Shown here one piece after another: positions 10,101 to 20,290 of a stretch of 64,000 bases of DNA. The DNA comes from Oscillospiraceae bacterium (GTDB taxonomy: Bacteria > Bacillota > Clostridia > Oscillospirales > Oscillospiraceae), in contig CAJTFN010000005.1 in the NCBI GenBank assembly GCA_910575815.1, forward strand, positions 18,023 to 82,022, written 5' to 3'. Below the pieces are notes generated by a model. It saw only the letters and a program-made list of their open reading frames with translations. It had not been told where the DNA came from and made no database searches. The first letter of the stretch is position 1. Each line of letters starts with the position of its first letter. The position numbers were made by a program, and so were the translations under genes.

Positions 10101-10605
10101 CCAGAGCATCACTATCATACTGGTCAAATGTGCGGTAGCACCCAATCAGCCTTGGGGCCACATAGCCCACGTGCCATGTCCGATCCAATTCTAAAATACG
10201 ACCCAAAATCGTATCTGCTGAATTGACTGGATTCCAGAAATTATAAGTACCTTCTTCTAAAAATAGGTTTTTCTTCTGGAAAAGATATTCCAAAGAATAT
10301 CCTGTAACGGTCTTTATTTCTGACACGCCATTGCCCTCTTTACTGGGAGAAGTCAACACATAGATGCCAAACTCCTCTGTATAAACCACCTTGAAACTTG
10401 AAACAGCGGCATAAAGGGGGTTGAGCATTCCATTTACTTGATACGGGATTGTAAATGAAATCGTGCTCAACTCTGCATAGTTGATTGCAAAATTCAAATC
10501 ATGTACATATGGAATTGGGCCAAGCTCTTTTCCGGCCAGAGTGCGAAGCCGAAGCATAGGCTGTTTTCTCTGTCCACTTTTAATTTTGGCATAGTTTAGA
10601 TACAT
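7126..10605 (-). CDS. Tail-associated (Tal/prophage endopeptidase-tail type) protein
   Basis: 1159 residues. The first ~370 residues have the beta-rich gp27-like layout of siphophage Tal proteins ('VHDLNFAINYAELSTISFTI', 'GYSLEYLFQKK'). About 280-390 is a coiled coil. The long C-terminal part is a fibre with repeated 'GKLIAKSGTIGGFTIADSYL'-type tail-spike segments (about 885-960). The final 150 residues include an Ala/Asp-rich helix and a beta cap. It is transcribed after Dit, as in most siphophages. It should form the tail tip and extend into a fibre; no peptidoglycan-hydrolase motif is evident. Confidence 0.85.
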   Translation of the reverse strand: MYLNYAKIKSGQRKQPMLRLRTLAGKELGPIPYVHDLNFAINYAELSTISFTIPYQVNGMLNPLYAAVSSFKVVYTEEFGIYVLTSPSKEGNGVSEIKTVTGYSLEYLFQKKNLFLEEGTYNFWNPVNSADTILGRILELDRTWHVGYVAPRLIGCYRTFDQYDSDALGFCYEDAMEKYRCVIVFDVYDKSINVYDANENPETLPIYLNYNNLVDAVSVEEIPEEMVTKLHLYGSDGLSVRDVNPTGTDYLVDLSYFLYNGDLDIKVGNSNTTLADRVRGWQLEIAENQQYYTGLAASRASLTAQKLMAESDLVELNGEMESLVAQQSVTIQAFSLETTARGQQTQQANLDRINSQIAAKQNEIDTQQAKINSLQVEIDSYMNDIKRLTGRLEFSSYFTQEEQKILNQYFIESTVEEETFVATDVDTSAAGAISKVSGTVSINASNIARVELSQFAKTMYTLAGGTVTVGNAGVSAEIVRGTLDVKGDSSYVLTAYLGNTNYNNRKFSSGLLTIAGRLSRFSSDISVRTEQGITEYKGTRLSFSTSNADSYFTVNVSEFQQYSVAMELYDFGTDVLSDYAWPVYEFSVDSANFLYHEKFEPFKNRLELGKAVYLELGSEGLVKPKIIGFELNFEKINEFKLVFSNRYRLRNGAESWTEDIRNSTRSSRSFDASKYIYNRTADKATEIDIFMNDLQKGAVDAVLSAKNQTVVFNGSGIHVGGDSKYQMRIIDNMIAMTDDGWKTAKLAIGRFASPETGVQWGVNAELIAGKLIIGNNLVLQNPLIDENGNVTGTMMFQVDSTGAWLYNSRIVLQSNNGLIIVDPDYGIVAGTKLLFNTNGTTVTPEFLDKAGSITYDSEGMPANANFYLDVNTGNAYFRGKLIAKSGTIGGFTIADSYLYSGSGNTRVAINGGTSYYSEYALWAGASNPSIAPFWVKKNGDFHAKNGDFSGTLSAAKLSGSLTALAGAEIIGPAIYVPNKSNPKFKVDSAGNVSMTGNLTLSNGAIKWSNLNYSLQNTINGAYDAAADAAEDAAAAARDASDAEKLARKIANGEFNNGTFINGTEIYSPTIYADEFIVKPKNAAGYSKWTGGYSMYGYFGNYLYKMLSISYIDTGFGPEVEFWSPDGAYAYWAFPRTTFSGYLNFQNAHIEGLSLEATFG

Positions 10606-10623
10606 CTCTGACCTCCTCTCTTG

Positions 10624-11409
10624 TTATGCTCCAACATTATACAAATAGCGTCCGCTGATTGTAACAGTCCCGCTTCCATCGAAAATCAATTCATTATCTC
10701 CCGATGCTGCCTCAAAGAATTGAAAATTGAAAAAGCTGTACAAGTCATAGCCATCAGTTTTTTCCACCATGACTTCATTTTCATTGTCGATAAGAATTTG
10801 CAACCCGCCAGCTGGAAGACCTGACAAACGGAGTGTCTGCTTTGTAGTCTTGTTTGTGATTGCAAAATTTGTACAACCAGCCGCCAATTCAATTTTCAAA
10901 TCTGGCTTCAAATTCTCTTTGATTGTGCTGTCATTATAGAAACGATATTCTGTTGTACCGTTAATTTGAATACGTTCCTCAAACGGATAACTGTATCCAT
11001 ACGGGCAATCACACAGTACCTGTGCCTCAAAAGCGATTGGTAGCCACCCCACGCTGATTGGTGTTAGCTTTTGAATCAGACACCGAAACTGAATATGCTC
11101 CATATCTGGCTGATCAATAGAAAGCCATTGATACTCCTGATATCCAGTCAGCCAATTTGAAACCTCTTGCAACTGGTAGCGATCCATGTACTGCTCACTT
11201 CCAAAAATAAGTGTAAAGCTCAAAGGCTGGTCGTGATACCGTACACCAAAATGCAGCGGAGTAATCCGATTCGCAATTCTTGTCTCTACGATGTTAGCCT
11301 GATTCCCAAAATCGTTGTTATTATGTTTGTTGCTACCGATATCAGCAACAAACATTCCATACAATGAAGCCGGAGTATCTGCAAAAGTAAACTCATAGGT
11401 TCTATACAC
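10624..11409 (-). CDS. Distal tail protein (Dit-like)
   Basis: 261 residues from GTG at 11409, which has GGAGG 8 bases upstream; an earlier GTG at 11418 overlaps that site. The N-terminal half has Dit features ('YEFTFADTP', 'SLYGMFVADIG', 'PLSFTLIFGSEQYMD', then 'VSNWLTGYQEYQWLSI'). The C-terminal half (about 140-261) is the beta galectin-like part. Dit forms the hexameric hub joining tail tube and tip. Position between tape measure and Tal is diagnostic. Confidence 0.85.
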   Translation of the reverse strand: MYRTYEFTFADTPASLYGMFVADIGSNKHNNNDFGNQANIVETRIANRITPLHFGVRYHDQPLSFTLIFGSEQYMDRYQLQEVSNWLTGYQEYQWLSIDQPDMEHIQFRCLIQKLTPISVGWLPIAFEAQVLCDCPYGYSYPFEERIQINGTTEYRFYNDSTIKENLKPDLKIELAAGCTNFAITNKTTKQTLRLSGLPAGGLQILIDNENEVMVEKTDGYDLYSFFNFQFFEAASGDNELIFDGSGTVTISGRYLYNVGA

Positions 11410-11492
11410 CCGCCACACCTCCTCTCATCAAACCCACTTGACAGGCGGGCATACCAGACATGTCACCGTCTGGGCGGCTTCGTCAGCCTAAA

Positions 11493-11519
11493 ATGGGTGG
11501 GAAGAAAATCTCCCCACCC
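11493..11519 (-). terminator. Candidate terminator hairpin after tape measure gene region
   Basis: GGGTGGG and CCCACCC arms flank an A/T loop in the 118-bp gap between the Dit and tape-measure genes. The downstream U-run on the minus strand is short, so read-through into Dit is expected. Confidence 0.4.
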
Positions 11520-11527
11520 TGACTAAT

Positions 11528-14500
11528 TTAGATCCTGATTTTCAGAATCCGTGCAATTTGGTTGACCATATCACGAGTAACTTTGACATGACCGTTCACC
11601 GTTTCAGGACTTGCGTTGCCTTGAATAATGGTATCGCCAATATGAATTTCCACAGGCTGAGAACTATTGTTATACACATTGCTCACAGCACCAGCGCTGA
11701 CCTTTGACAACTCGGGCAAAATAGGAGCATTAACATACCCAGGCATATCGCTAAATGCGGCGGACAGCTTACTCATTCGATTCACCATCTCAGTTACTGT
11801 ATTCCACATCGCTTCTGTCAATACCGGTTCGCCTTTTTCCAATTTTGCCATAATCTCATTGTCTTTGACTGATCCATCCACGCCAGCAAAACCACCCGTA
11901 TGGTAAATGTACTTCTTATATTTATCGAACAGAAGCTCTTTCGACCCATCCATATACCAGGTTCCATTGTCCCGATGAGTGTAGACACCGTACTGCGCCA
12001 GTTGTTCACCAAGCCGCAAGCTATAATCGCTTAGTTCTTTCTTGCGAGCGTCACTGGCCGTATGATGCTCCTGGCTATTTGCGTACATTTGCTTAATAAT
12101 GGCATGAATCATTTCATCATTTGAAGACTGGTTGCCATAATTCGTATTTCCAACAACGGTGTTCGGCTCTTTACCTGTAGCACCCGCAGCATCCATATCA
12201 GCACCAATATTTTTGAGGGCAGACACATAGCTCCCATACCGTTGTGCCGCTGCCAGAGCGTTATCCCACGCAGTAGTTATCTCACTGTTCAGCACACTTC
12301 CATATTGCGTGTTCCAATCAATCAGTTCGGAATACAGTGTATCCCAGTGGTTCTGAATATAGTCGATCGCCATGTCATAAAGTTTTTGATAAGAGGAAAT
12401 GCTATCTTCCAGAATTGCAATTTCTTTATCCTTTTCTTGATGATAGGCGTCTTCCATATCATCCAAAGCGTTTTTGGTAGCATCTAAAGCCTTATCTGCC
12501 TGTTCGTCTGCCAAGTCTTCCTGTAACTCAGCCATCTCCTCCAATAGCTTGGCCCGTTCCGCCTGCGCCTCTCGACTGTCATCCAAACTAAGCGCATCAA
12601 TACGAGCTTGTAATTTAGCAATTTCTTTCAGCTTGTTAGCACGCTTTTTTTCGTAGTCGGCCTCATCCTTCGTAGCATCCAGCGACTCTTTTTTCTGGTC
12701 GATGATTTCAGAGTAAGCGTCTTTCATATCTTCCAGTGCGTCAATCTGATCGTTGATTCGTTGTTTCAACATATCCATAACGTACTTTAAGATATCGTCA
12801 AGCCCAGACTGCATCTTTTTCAGCTCGTCAGTCACGCCGCCAGCAGTTTGCCCAATGCTTTGTACAGCGCTGTCAGCCAATGCACGAATAGCATTGATGT
12901 TGTCCAGCGCTGCTTTATACTGATCTTGATCCAGCCCTGCCATAGCCAAACTTGCATACACGAAGCCCCATGTAGCGTCAGTCGCTTCCTCGGTAGCATA
13001 CAGCAAATTGTTAAGGGTTTCGATATTCCCCTCCATTTTCGCGATACGCAAAGCCTCAATGTAAGACAAAGAACTCTCGATTGCAAGTTGCTGTGTCTTT
13101 GCCGCAATCACATCACGAATGCGCTCCTCATTGATGACCAGCTGGCCGTTTTCATCCATAAGATACGCCACATACTTCACACCTAATCCGATAATGTTCT
13201 GCAAAGTATCAACTGTAATGTATCCACTTTCCGCATACTCATCGGCGGCATCATGTAGGGTGTCGTAAACGTCTTGGATAGAATCAACCGCCTTAGATGC
13301 CTCTTCCACAATAGCGTCAAGCAAAGAAAGAATCTCTTCACGGGAATCTTTCATACTGTGCTGCAACTCCCACCAGTTAGCAGAAGCATCCCGATTTTCT
13401 TCGTTTAGATCGGTCAGCGAACCGATTAAATCTTCCGTTTCCTTGCGAAGAGCGTTTGTCGCCTCTTGCAAGGTATCGTATTCTCCCTTGCTGTCGGCTG
13501 TCAGATCATTGAGACGCTCCATATTCTCAATCCAGAGTTCATTGGTATCTGCATTGTACTTCACAACAAAGCCCAACTCACGGAGCGCTGCAACGCCAGC
13601 TGTGATTGTGCTATCCCTCTGGTTGTTTAGATTGTGTAGAGCATCTTGTTCACGCTCGTAAGCGCCAATCAACTGTCGTTCCAATAGGATCTTCTCTTTC
13701 AGATTATCAGACTCGTCGATTCTCGTCTCAATATTAGATCTGACTTCTTGAGCCTTGCGCAGACGCTCGATTGCTTCACGGTATGCGTCAATGTCAGCAA
13801 TATACTCTTCAACTTCCTTAGAAGATCCACCACCTGAGCCTCCACCGCCACCAGAGCCTAATCCACCCTTAAAATCTTTCAAGGGGATATTTTTCAACGC
13901 ACGAAGCGCGGCAATTTGTCCATCAATCTGAGCAATCGCATTCTGGTAGCTGGAGATATCAAGCTGAATCTGCGAAATAAAATCGTCCAGATTTGTTTGC
14001 TTGGCAGTATAGTTATAATCAGTACCTTGGAAACTCCCACTTGTTAGATTTAGAGAAATCCCACTACCGCCAACACCACCACCAGAGCCACCCTGAACAC
14101 CGCTTGATCCAGCAACCTGACCACCAGCGACTCCAGCCATAGCCTTAGCAGCTTCTTGGCATTGTCTCGCAAAAGAAGCAACATCCAGCTTCGCCTGTGT
14201 CATGTTGTTGTAAACAGCCTGTGCTGCCGCATATGCGGCCTGATTAAAGTTACCGTTTACATCAGTGCAGACCTCCATAGCAACACGATCAAACTCTTCT
14301 GCGTTCTGGGCCATAGCTGCCGCCGCCAGCTTAAATGCAGTAGCTTCATCAATCCCTGCGTCAATCAGAGCTTGTGCTACAATATTGCCAGCGTTGATAC
14401 GATACTCCGCCAGCTCTTTAGCAATCTGACCCTCTCCCTCACCTACATTTTGGGCGAGATCAAGTTGTGCCTGCGCTGCTTGAACCTTCGCTTCCAACAC

Positions 14501-17500
14501 GGCCTTATCCGCTTCCAGCTTGGCAACCTCTGCATCAATCTGTGCGTCCAACTCGGCCTTTTTTCCTTGAATAAACGAGTTGACAACACCCTCGTTCAGA
14601 ATAACCTGTCCATCAGCAGATACTTGAGCATTGTTGAGAATTTCAGGATAAACCTTAGCGAACTCCAAAGCCTTGTCCAATGACAGCGAGAACCCATTTG
14701 CAACCTCAGCCTGCAGTTCTGCAAGGGTTTGGAACGAATCGGAGACAGAATCAATGGTGCTTGCTACGTTGGAAAAGTTGTTTAGTGCCGCACTATAAGC
14801 ATCCAGACTTCCCGTGATATTTCCATACAACGACTCATAAATTGCCAGCTTATTTTGGTTAGCAGCAATAGCGTCGGTATTCTCATTGATTTCATTTGTT
14901 GCCTTAGCAATCAAATTACTCCATAGACCGCCATCACTACCAAGCTGACGTTGCTCCTCATAATAAGCAATATTCTCACGTAAAGCCTCATTTTGCTCTT
15001 CCAACGAGTCGATTTCCTTTTGGATTTCGGCCATCTCATTCTGCATTTTAACATTGGCGTTTTCTTTCCATGCCTCAGTATTGAGCTTGACAACCCCATT
15101 TTCTTCATAGAGATAATCAAGATAATTGTCCTCAGCAGAAGCCAGCTTTTCAATAGTATCAGCAGACAACCCTCCGCCGTCTGCCATCTCTTTTTGAGCC
15201 GCCTCCAAAACATCATAAGCTGATTTCAGTTTTGAAAGCACCTCTGGCAACTTTTGAAGCTGTGCAATATAGCGACCCGTCTCCTCAGAGGCTCCAGCCA
15301 AATCCTCAGCATAGAAAGCCGCGAAATGCGACTGGCTTTTCAGAACAGAGTCAACAGCGTTCGCAATATCTTGACTTGAGCCAATAAATTCTCCGCTCTC
15401 CTCAGCCGCAGCTATCACGCTCTGCCGATAGTCGTTGAACTCATCTTCCGTAGACGGGATCTCATTTCCAATCAAGCCTTGCAACATATACTGTTCAGCC
15501 AAATTGTTGTTCAACGACGAAATACTGTCCTGATAACTCTTTACTGCGGATGAGCATTTGTTGTAGGCATCAAATAAGGCATTGTAGACTTCGTTATCCG
15601 AACCAGCAGTTTCAGACACAATATCCAGCATTTTACCCAACCGCTCATAGGCGTTAATGACTCCCTCAACAGTTGAAAGATCAAAATCATCCTCACTGGG
15701 CAACCACAATTCCATACCACGTGGAGCAAATGAGCCATCCGAAATGTATCCAGCGTCAACCAGAGCTTGCAACCCTTTCCGGTTAATATCCGCTTCATCT
15801 GCTCCCCATGTTGTAATTATGTGGTTCATTGATTTGTTGGCGGGGCCAGAGCCTTTCCCAGTTGATAAAAGCTCATCTTTTTGAGCGTTAAGACCACCAC
15901 GCAAATCGCGCTCAGACGCTTGGAGAGATTCTATCGCGGCTGCTTTAATTGCGTCCGTAAGGTTCCCGTACTCTTCGGTCAACTCCTGGATTCGATCTTT
16001 TTCTATTCCGAGCTTGTCAATAAGCTCGTCTTGGGTAGAAAGCAAATCTTCCTTGACAGAATCATCTGTTTTAACAGCTTCGCTCAACTCCAAGTAGCGA
16101 CCTGTCAAATCCACAATTTCATCGCTGAGTGTAGCCGCCGAGTTCGCAGCATCAATCGCCGCTTGACGAGCTTCCTCTTGCGCCTGCTTATAGCTCTGCC
16201 ACGCCTGCACCAATGCCATAACCGCAGTTACCGCCAGCATAATCCACGTCATGGGATTAGTCGCCATAGCTGCAAGCGCTGCCTTGGCATTTGCGCCGAC
16301 AACTTTCCATGAAAATGCTTGGGTTTCGTTTGCCGCAGCTTGTTCCAAAGATGCAATAATCGCCTGCTTTTGGGTAGCGGTCAATTTGTTGGAATTTAGA
16401 ATTTCCACCATCATTGCGGCAGAAAGCTGTTCCGTTGTTCTCTTTTCAGTGGCCTTTGCCATATTTTTAGCAAGGGCTGAAGCGGTCGCTTTATCCGTAG
16501 ACGCTTTTTCGGCAAGCTCCTGGATTGTATATCTTTGGGCAGAAACAATTAGAGCAGACATCGTTGTGATCTGTTTCTTCTGCTCCGCAGTTAGTCCAAG
16601 TGCGCTCATAGCAGCTGCCTGTTGAGACTTGTCCAGCCCTATCAGTTTCGTAGCATAGAATTGTACGCTTGCCGCACTACCATCCATAGCTACCCCAGAT
16701 GCCTTAATTGCATTTACAGCAGGCAATACTGTAGTTTGTAAAGACCCCATCGTCGATCTGAACTTTGCAATCAGTGCAATGGTTGTGATAAGAGCACCAG
16801 ATCCAAACAAACCAAGAGACTGTGTTAAACGGTCAATCACGTTAGAAACAGCAATCAGGCCGTCAACAACCAATTTCAAATCATCGGTCTGAAATAGATT
16901 TTGGGCAACGCCAACCCAGGTCTGTTGTAGAGTATTGAGCTTGTATTCCAAAGACTGGGTAATCTTATCCATTTCGCGTTCTGCACTACCAGCACTATTC
17001 TCCATTGTTTCGATAGCTTTTTGAGCCTGCTCAAAATTGGAAAGAATAGCCGAACCAATCTGGCCTTGCCGTTTGCCGAACAAAACTTCCAGCAGTTGTG
17101 CCCTGTTCTTATCTGTCAGCTCATCCCAAATTGTTGCGATATCTTGAAGAATGTCATATGTGGAACGGTAAGTATCGGGATCGCCAACTTCAAACAGTCT
17201 AACACCTTGGTTATTATTGCTGGCAACTTTGGTAAGATCCGCAATATCCCCTGTCAATTCAGCGACATCGTTTGAATACTCTTCAAGTTCTTCGTCATAC
17301 CCACGAATACGCATAGACACAGTTTTCAGAGCATTACCGACACTGGAGGCATCTCTTGTAATCTCCACAGCGGCAGTAGCCAGAGCCACAGTTTCCTCAA
17401 AAGTATTATTCGCCGCTTTCATTGCTGAAGAGCTTCTGGTCATAACCTCTACGATATCCTTATTGGAAACAGCAAATTTATTGCCAATATCATTAACCTT

Positions 17501-19747
17501 AGAGATGATACCGTCCAAGGAATCGTTTACGTCGATTTCATCAAACGCTTTCAAGGCGCTGACCAGACCATCTGTTGCCTGAGTAATGTCCATACCAGGA
17601 GAAATTGCCGCAAAAATTGCAGAGTTTTTAGACAACTCTGCGGCCTCGGCCATAGTATAACCCAAACGTGCCCACTCAGCGGTTTGAGAGATGACCGCCT
17701 CTGTCGTTACTCCAAGTGCCTTTGCTGTATCGTTTGCAGTAGCGTAGAAATTGCGATACTCCGCCTCTGTTGCCACTGTAACCTTACGCAAATCCACCAT
17801 AGCCGTATCCAGGTCGATAATCGTTGAAATCGCAGACCTCAGCAAACGAAAGGCTCTGAACAGTAGCGTTGTAGCTGAAACCCACTGCAATACCTTACCG
17901 ACATTGTTCTTCAGAACATCGCCAAGGGATTGCATATTCTTCCCTGCCGCCTTAACCTCAGACTTAAACGCACTGAATTGTGCTGTCCACTTAGTCAAAT
18001 CTGCCTGGCTGTTTACTCGTCTGAGATTTGCTTCCAACTGCTGGAACTGTGCGTTCAATCCAGGATCTTTTTTTAAGGCACTCCACGTTCTTCCAACGGT
18101 TGCCAAATCCGCTTTTGCCTTTTCCAGACTTTGAGTGAATCTAAAATCGTTGACCTCGCCACGTTGGACACGCATCAGCTCAGACATCTCTTTGCTGCAC
18201 GCTCCAATTAGTTGTTGCAGCCGTTCATATGTCTGAACCTTTTCCCGATCGCCCATATTCGAGCTATATTGCGACGCCAGTTCCCGAAGCTGTCTCATAT
18301 TCCGAGTAACAGACTCCGTGGGTTGCACCAGCTGATTATATTTAGTTTGCAAATCAGCGATAGTGCTCGGAATGCGCTGCATAGCGGCATCGTATTCTCT
18401 CGCCTTATCCGCAATTTCCATCTGGGTATATACCAGCTGAGAACCATTCAAAAGGCGGCTCTGTTCAAGAGCCGCCGCCTGTTGTGCGTATTGAACGATA
18501 TCCACATAAGGAACCAGTTGTCCCTCCAAGGTAGTTCTCTGGTTCTGTAGGACTGCAAGCTGCCCCTGCAAAGCAACCAACTTATTCTGATCGGCTTTGG
18601 GGTCTAACTTCACCATTTGAGCTTGCACAGAGGTAATCTGTTTATCCAAACCAATCAACTGAGTGTATATAGCATTGACACCACGTAGCCGCTCTTGAAA
18701 CACAGACACATCGTTATTCAGCTGGTCAAAGCTGTTAAGAAATGTCACAAGCTCATCTTTAGTGCCAACATTTTGCAAAGAGGTCTTCAGTCCGTCGATT
18801 TTCGTCTTAAATGTCTCGGTGAGCGTTCCCGCAGCCTCCAGCCGTTTTTCCAAAGCCTCCAAACCGGAAAGCTGGTCGCCCTTGATTGAACCGATGTCTT
18901 TTGTCCTCAGCTTGGTCGCTACATACTCCGCATTCTGATACTCTTTTACAAGTCGTTGCAGATTAGCAATCTGCGCCTCCAGGCTGGAACGCTGCACATT
19001 GTCCAAACGCCCCTCAGCAGAAATCATATTCTGAATTTGAGCATTAAGAGCAGTATAGGTATTATTCAGCGTTTCCAAATGTGAACTATCCTTGATCGGC
19101 TTTACAGAGGTGGAACCAGCATAAGCAGCCTGGACATCGGCCAAAATAGACAACTGCCGATTTAAGTATGAAACTCGTGATTCATTATCCTTTTGCGCCT
19201 GCTTTGCAATTTGCTCCTGGACATTCCGCTGGCGTTCAAGATTGGCTGTCACATTGGTCAAGTGGGTGTTGATTTCGCCCGTCTCAGTGTTGTAGGTCTG
19301 CAAATAAGTGACCGTGCGCTGCATCTGATCTGTGCCCTGAATAGTCAGGTTCAGCATTCGCTCCTCTTCACCGTTGACTGCTTGCCACCGCCCAGTAATC
19401 CGATCAATCTGAATGCCCATCTTATCCAGCTGGTCGGTCATGGCGCGAGAAATATCAGGACTGACCTTCAAGTTGTTTAGCTCTTGCCGGATTTTTGCAA
19501 CAGAGCTTTGATCCAAATTCAACGTAACGCCGATACCTTGTGTTTTCGTTGCCTGAGCGATCTGCCGACTTACTTTTTGGGCTTCAGACTGAATGTTAGA
19601 GCTATCCAGAGAAACGCCAACCTTGATAGTGCTTTTCGAGTTGATCATCTTCGCAATATTAGGAAGCTGCGCTGAAATTCGTTGTGCGGAAGCCTGTTCG
19701 TCGGCCTCCAGTTCGCTCGTCAATACAATCTTCAGATCTTCGTCCAT
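11528..19747 (-). CDS. Tape measure protein (TP901 family)
   Basis: 2739 residues, by far the largest gene. Residues 1-630 are coiled coil. The TP901-type core begins near residue 640 ('DLDTAMVDLRKVTVATEAEYRNFY', split: 'ISQTAEWARLGYTMAEAAEL'). A hydrophobic segment near 1170-1195 ('MTWIMLAVTAVMALVQ') fits the membrane-insertion region of tape measures. Gly-rich linkers lie near 1880 and 1970. The C-terminal 700 residues are again long helices. The protein sets tail length and may help DNA entry. Using the usual rise of about 1.5 angstrom per residue, a tail near 400 nm is implied (inference). Confidence 0.95.
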   Translation of the reverse strand: MDEDLKIVLTSELEADEQASAQRISAQLPNIAKMINSKSTIKVGVSLDSSNIQSEAQKVSRQIAQATKTQGIGVTLNLDQSSVAKIRQELNNLKVSPDISRAMTDQLDKMGIQIDRITGRWQAVNGEEERMLNLTIQGTDQMQRTVTYLQTYNTETGEINTHLTNVTANLERQRNVQEQIAKQAQKDNESRVSYLNRQLSILADVQAAYAGSTSVKPIKDSSHLETLNNTYTALNAQIQNMISAEGRLDNVQRSSLEAQIANLQRLVKEYQNAEYVATKLRTKDIGSIKGDQLSGLEALEKRLEAAGTLTETFKTKIDGLKTSLQNVGTKDELVTFLNSFDQLNNDVSVFQERLRGVNAIYTQLIGLDKQITSVQAQMVKLDPKADQNKLVALQGQLAVLQNQRTTLEGQLVPYVDIVQYAQQAAALEQSRLLNGSQLVYTQMEIADKAREYDAAMQRIPSTIADLQTKYNQLVQPTESVTRNMRQLRELASQYSSNMGDREKVQTYERLQQLIGACSKEMSELMRVQRGEVNDFRFTQSLEKAKADLATVGRTWSALKKDPGLNAQFQQLEANLRRVNSQADLTKWTAQFSAFKSEVKAAGKNMQSLGDVLKNNVGKVLQWVSATTLLFRAFRLLRSAISTIIDLDTAMVDLRKVTVATEAEYRNFYATANDTAKALGVTTEAVISQTAEWARLGYTMAEAAELSKNSAIFAAISPGMDITQATDGLVSALKAFDEIDVNDSLDGIISKVNDIGNKFAVSNKDIVEVMTRSSSAMKAANNTFEETVALATAAVEITRDASSVGNALKTVSMRIRGYDEELEEYSNDVAELTGDIADLTKVASNNNQGVRLFEVGDPDTYRSTYDILQDIATIWDELTDKNRAQLLEVLFGKRQGQIGSAILSNFEQAQKAIETMENSAGSAEREMDKITQSLEYKLNTLQQTWVGVAQNLFQTDDLKLVVDGLIAVSNVIDRLTQSLGLFGSGALITTIALIAKFRSTMGSLQTTVLPAVNAIKASGVAMDGSAASVQFYATKLIGLDKSQQAAAMSALGLTAEQKKQITTMSALIVSAQRYTIQELAEKASTDKATASALAKNMAKATEKRTTEQLSAAMMVEILNSNKLTATQKQAIIASLEQAAANETQAFSWKVVGANAKAALAAMATNPMTWIMLAVTAVMALVQAWQSYKQAQEEARQAAIDAANSAATLSDEIVDLTGRYLELSEAVKTDDSVKEDLLSTQDELIDKLGIEKDRIQELTEEYGNLTDAIKAAAIESLQASERDLRGGLNAQKDELLSTGKGSGPANKSMNHIITTWGADEADINRKGLQALVDAGYISDGSFAPRGMELWLPSEDDFDLSTVEGVINAYERLGKMLDIVSETAGSDNEVYNALFDAYNKCSSAVKSYQDSISSLNNNLAEQYMLQGLIGNEIPSTEDEFNDYRQSVIAAAEESGEFIGSSQDIANAVDSVLKSQSHFAAFYAEDLAGASEETGRYIAQLQKLPEVLSKLKSAYDVLEAAQKEMADGGGLSADTIEKLASAEDNYLDYLYEENGVVKLNTEAWKENANVKMQNEMAEIQKEIDSLEEQNEALRENIAYYEEQRQLGSDGGLWSNLIAKATNEINENTDAIAANQNKLAIYESLYGNITGSLDAYSAALNNFSNVASTIDSVSDSFQTLAELQAEVANGFSLSLDKALEFAKVYPEILNNAQVSADGQVILNEGVVNSFIQGKKAELDAQIDAEVAKLEADKAVLEAKVQAAQAQLDLAQNVGEGEGQIAKELAEYRINAGNIVAQALIDAGIDEATAFKLAAAAMAQNAEEFDRVAMEVCTDVNGNFNQAAYAAAQAVYNNMTQAKLDVASFARQCQEAAKAMAGVAGGQVAGSSGVQGGSGGGVGGSGISLNLTSGSFQGTDYNYTAKQTNLDDFISQIQLDISSYQNAIAQIDGQIAALRALKNIPLKDFKGGLGSGGGGGSGGGSSKEVEEYIADIDAYREAIERLRKAQEVRSNIETRIDESDNLKEKILLERQLIGAYEREQDALHNLNNQRDSTITAGVAALRELGFVVKYNADTNELWIENMERLNDLTADSKGEYDTLQEATNALRKETEDLIGSLTDLNEENRDASANWWELQHSMKDSREEILSLLDAIVEEASKAVDSIQDVYDTLHDAADEYAESGYITVDTLQNIIGLGVKYVAYLMDENGQLVINEERIRDVIAAKTQQLAIESSLSYIEALRIAKMEGNIETLNNLLYATEEATDATWGFVYASLAMAGLDQDQYKAALDNINAIRALADSAVQSIGQTAGGVTDELKKMQSGLDDILKYVMDMLKQRINDQIDALEDMKDAYSEIIDQKKESLDATKDEADYEKKRANKLKEIAKLQARIDALSLDDSREAQAERAKLLEEMAELQEDLADEQADKALDATKNALDDMEDAYHQEKDKEIAILEDSISSYQKLYDMAIDYIQNHWDTLYSELIDWNTQYGSVLNSEITTAWDNALAAAQRYGSYVSALKNIGADMDAAGATGKEPNTVVGNTNYGNQSSNDEMIHAIIKQMYANSQEHHTASDARKKELSDYSLRLGEQLAQYGVYTHRDNGTWYMDGSKELLFDKYKKYIYHTGGFAGVDGSVKDNEIMAKLEKGEPVLTEAMWNTVTEMVNRMSKLSAAFSDMPGYVNAPILPELSKVSAGAVSNVYNNSSQPVEIHIGDTIIQGNASPETVNGHVKVTRDMVNQIARILKIRI

Positions 19748-19775
19748 CTTTTCTCACCACCCTTTATTTCAAAAA

Positions 19776-20273
19776 TCATTTCACTTTGACACCCTGCCTT
19801 TGTAATCCTGCTTTCAAAGCAGTGATGTGTGCTTTACTTGCTTTTAGGTGTTCAATCGTTTTTGCAGTAAAAGGACGCGGCCCCATATAGGCCGCGCCTT
19901 GTTTCGGAAAGTCGTATTGATAAAACTTGTACCCATGCCCGTACTCGATTAGTTCGGGAAGATTTTTCCCGGTCGTCACCTGTCCCTCGCTCATACAGCC
20001 GCCCGGATTCGGATCGGTTAAGTTGACTACCGCCATAACTCCACCACGGGATGTTCCTCCCTCAATTTCAATGTTATAAGGGTCAGCCATACCGCCATAT
20101 TCTCCGCGTCTGCGATACATTCGAGGCGTATAGACTTTATAGATAACCTCGTAAATGGTGGCGGCTTCTTCGTCTTGAATCTCTTTGAATACTTCATTAT
20201 TCATGGCATCGTCAATCTTTCCCATCAATTTTTTGTTCGCTGCCGCAAGAGCTTCACGAATAGTCGTACCCAT
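19776..20273 (-). CDS. Hypothetical virion-assembly protein (HK97 gp10-like in appearance)
   Basis: 165 residues. A helical N-terminus is followed by 'YTPRMYRRRGEYGGMADP', a Gly-rich beta region and 'PRPFTAKTIEHLKASK'. That 'RPF...' C-terminal helix resembles HK97-gp10-type tail completion or neck proteins, but the position just before the tape measure is where tail-assembly chaperones usually lie. I leave the exact role open. ATG at 20273 has GGAGG. Confidence 0.6.
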   Translation of the reverse strand: MGTTIREALAAANKKLMGKIDDAMNNEVFKEIQDEEAATIYEVIYKVYTPRMYRRRGEYGGMADPYNIEIEGGTSRGGVMAVVNLTDPNPGGCMSEGQVTTGKNLPELIEYGHGYKFYQYDFPKQGAAYMGPRPFTAKTIEHLKASKAHITALKAGLQRQGVKVK

Positions 20274-20290
20274 GCCGCCACCTCCTTCTT

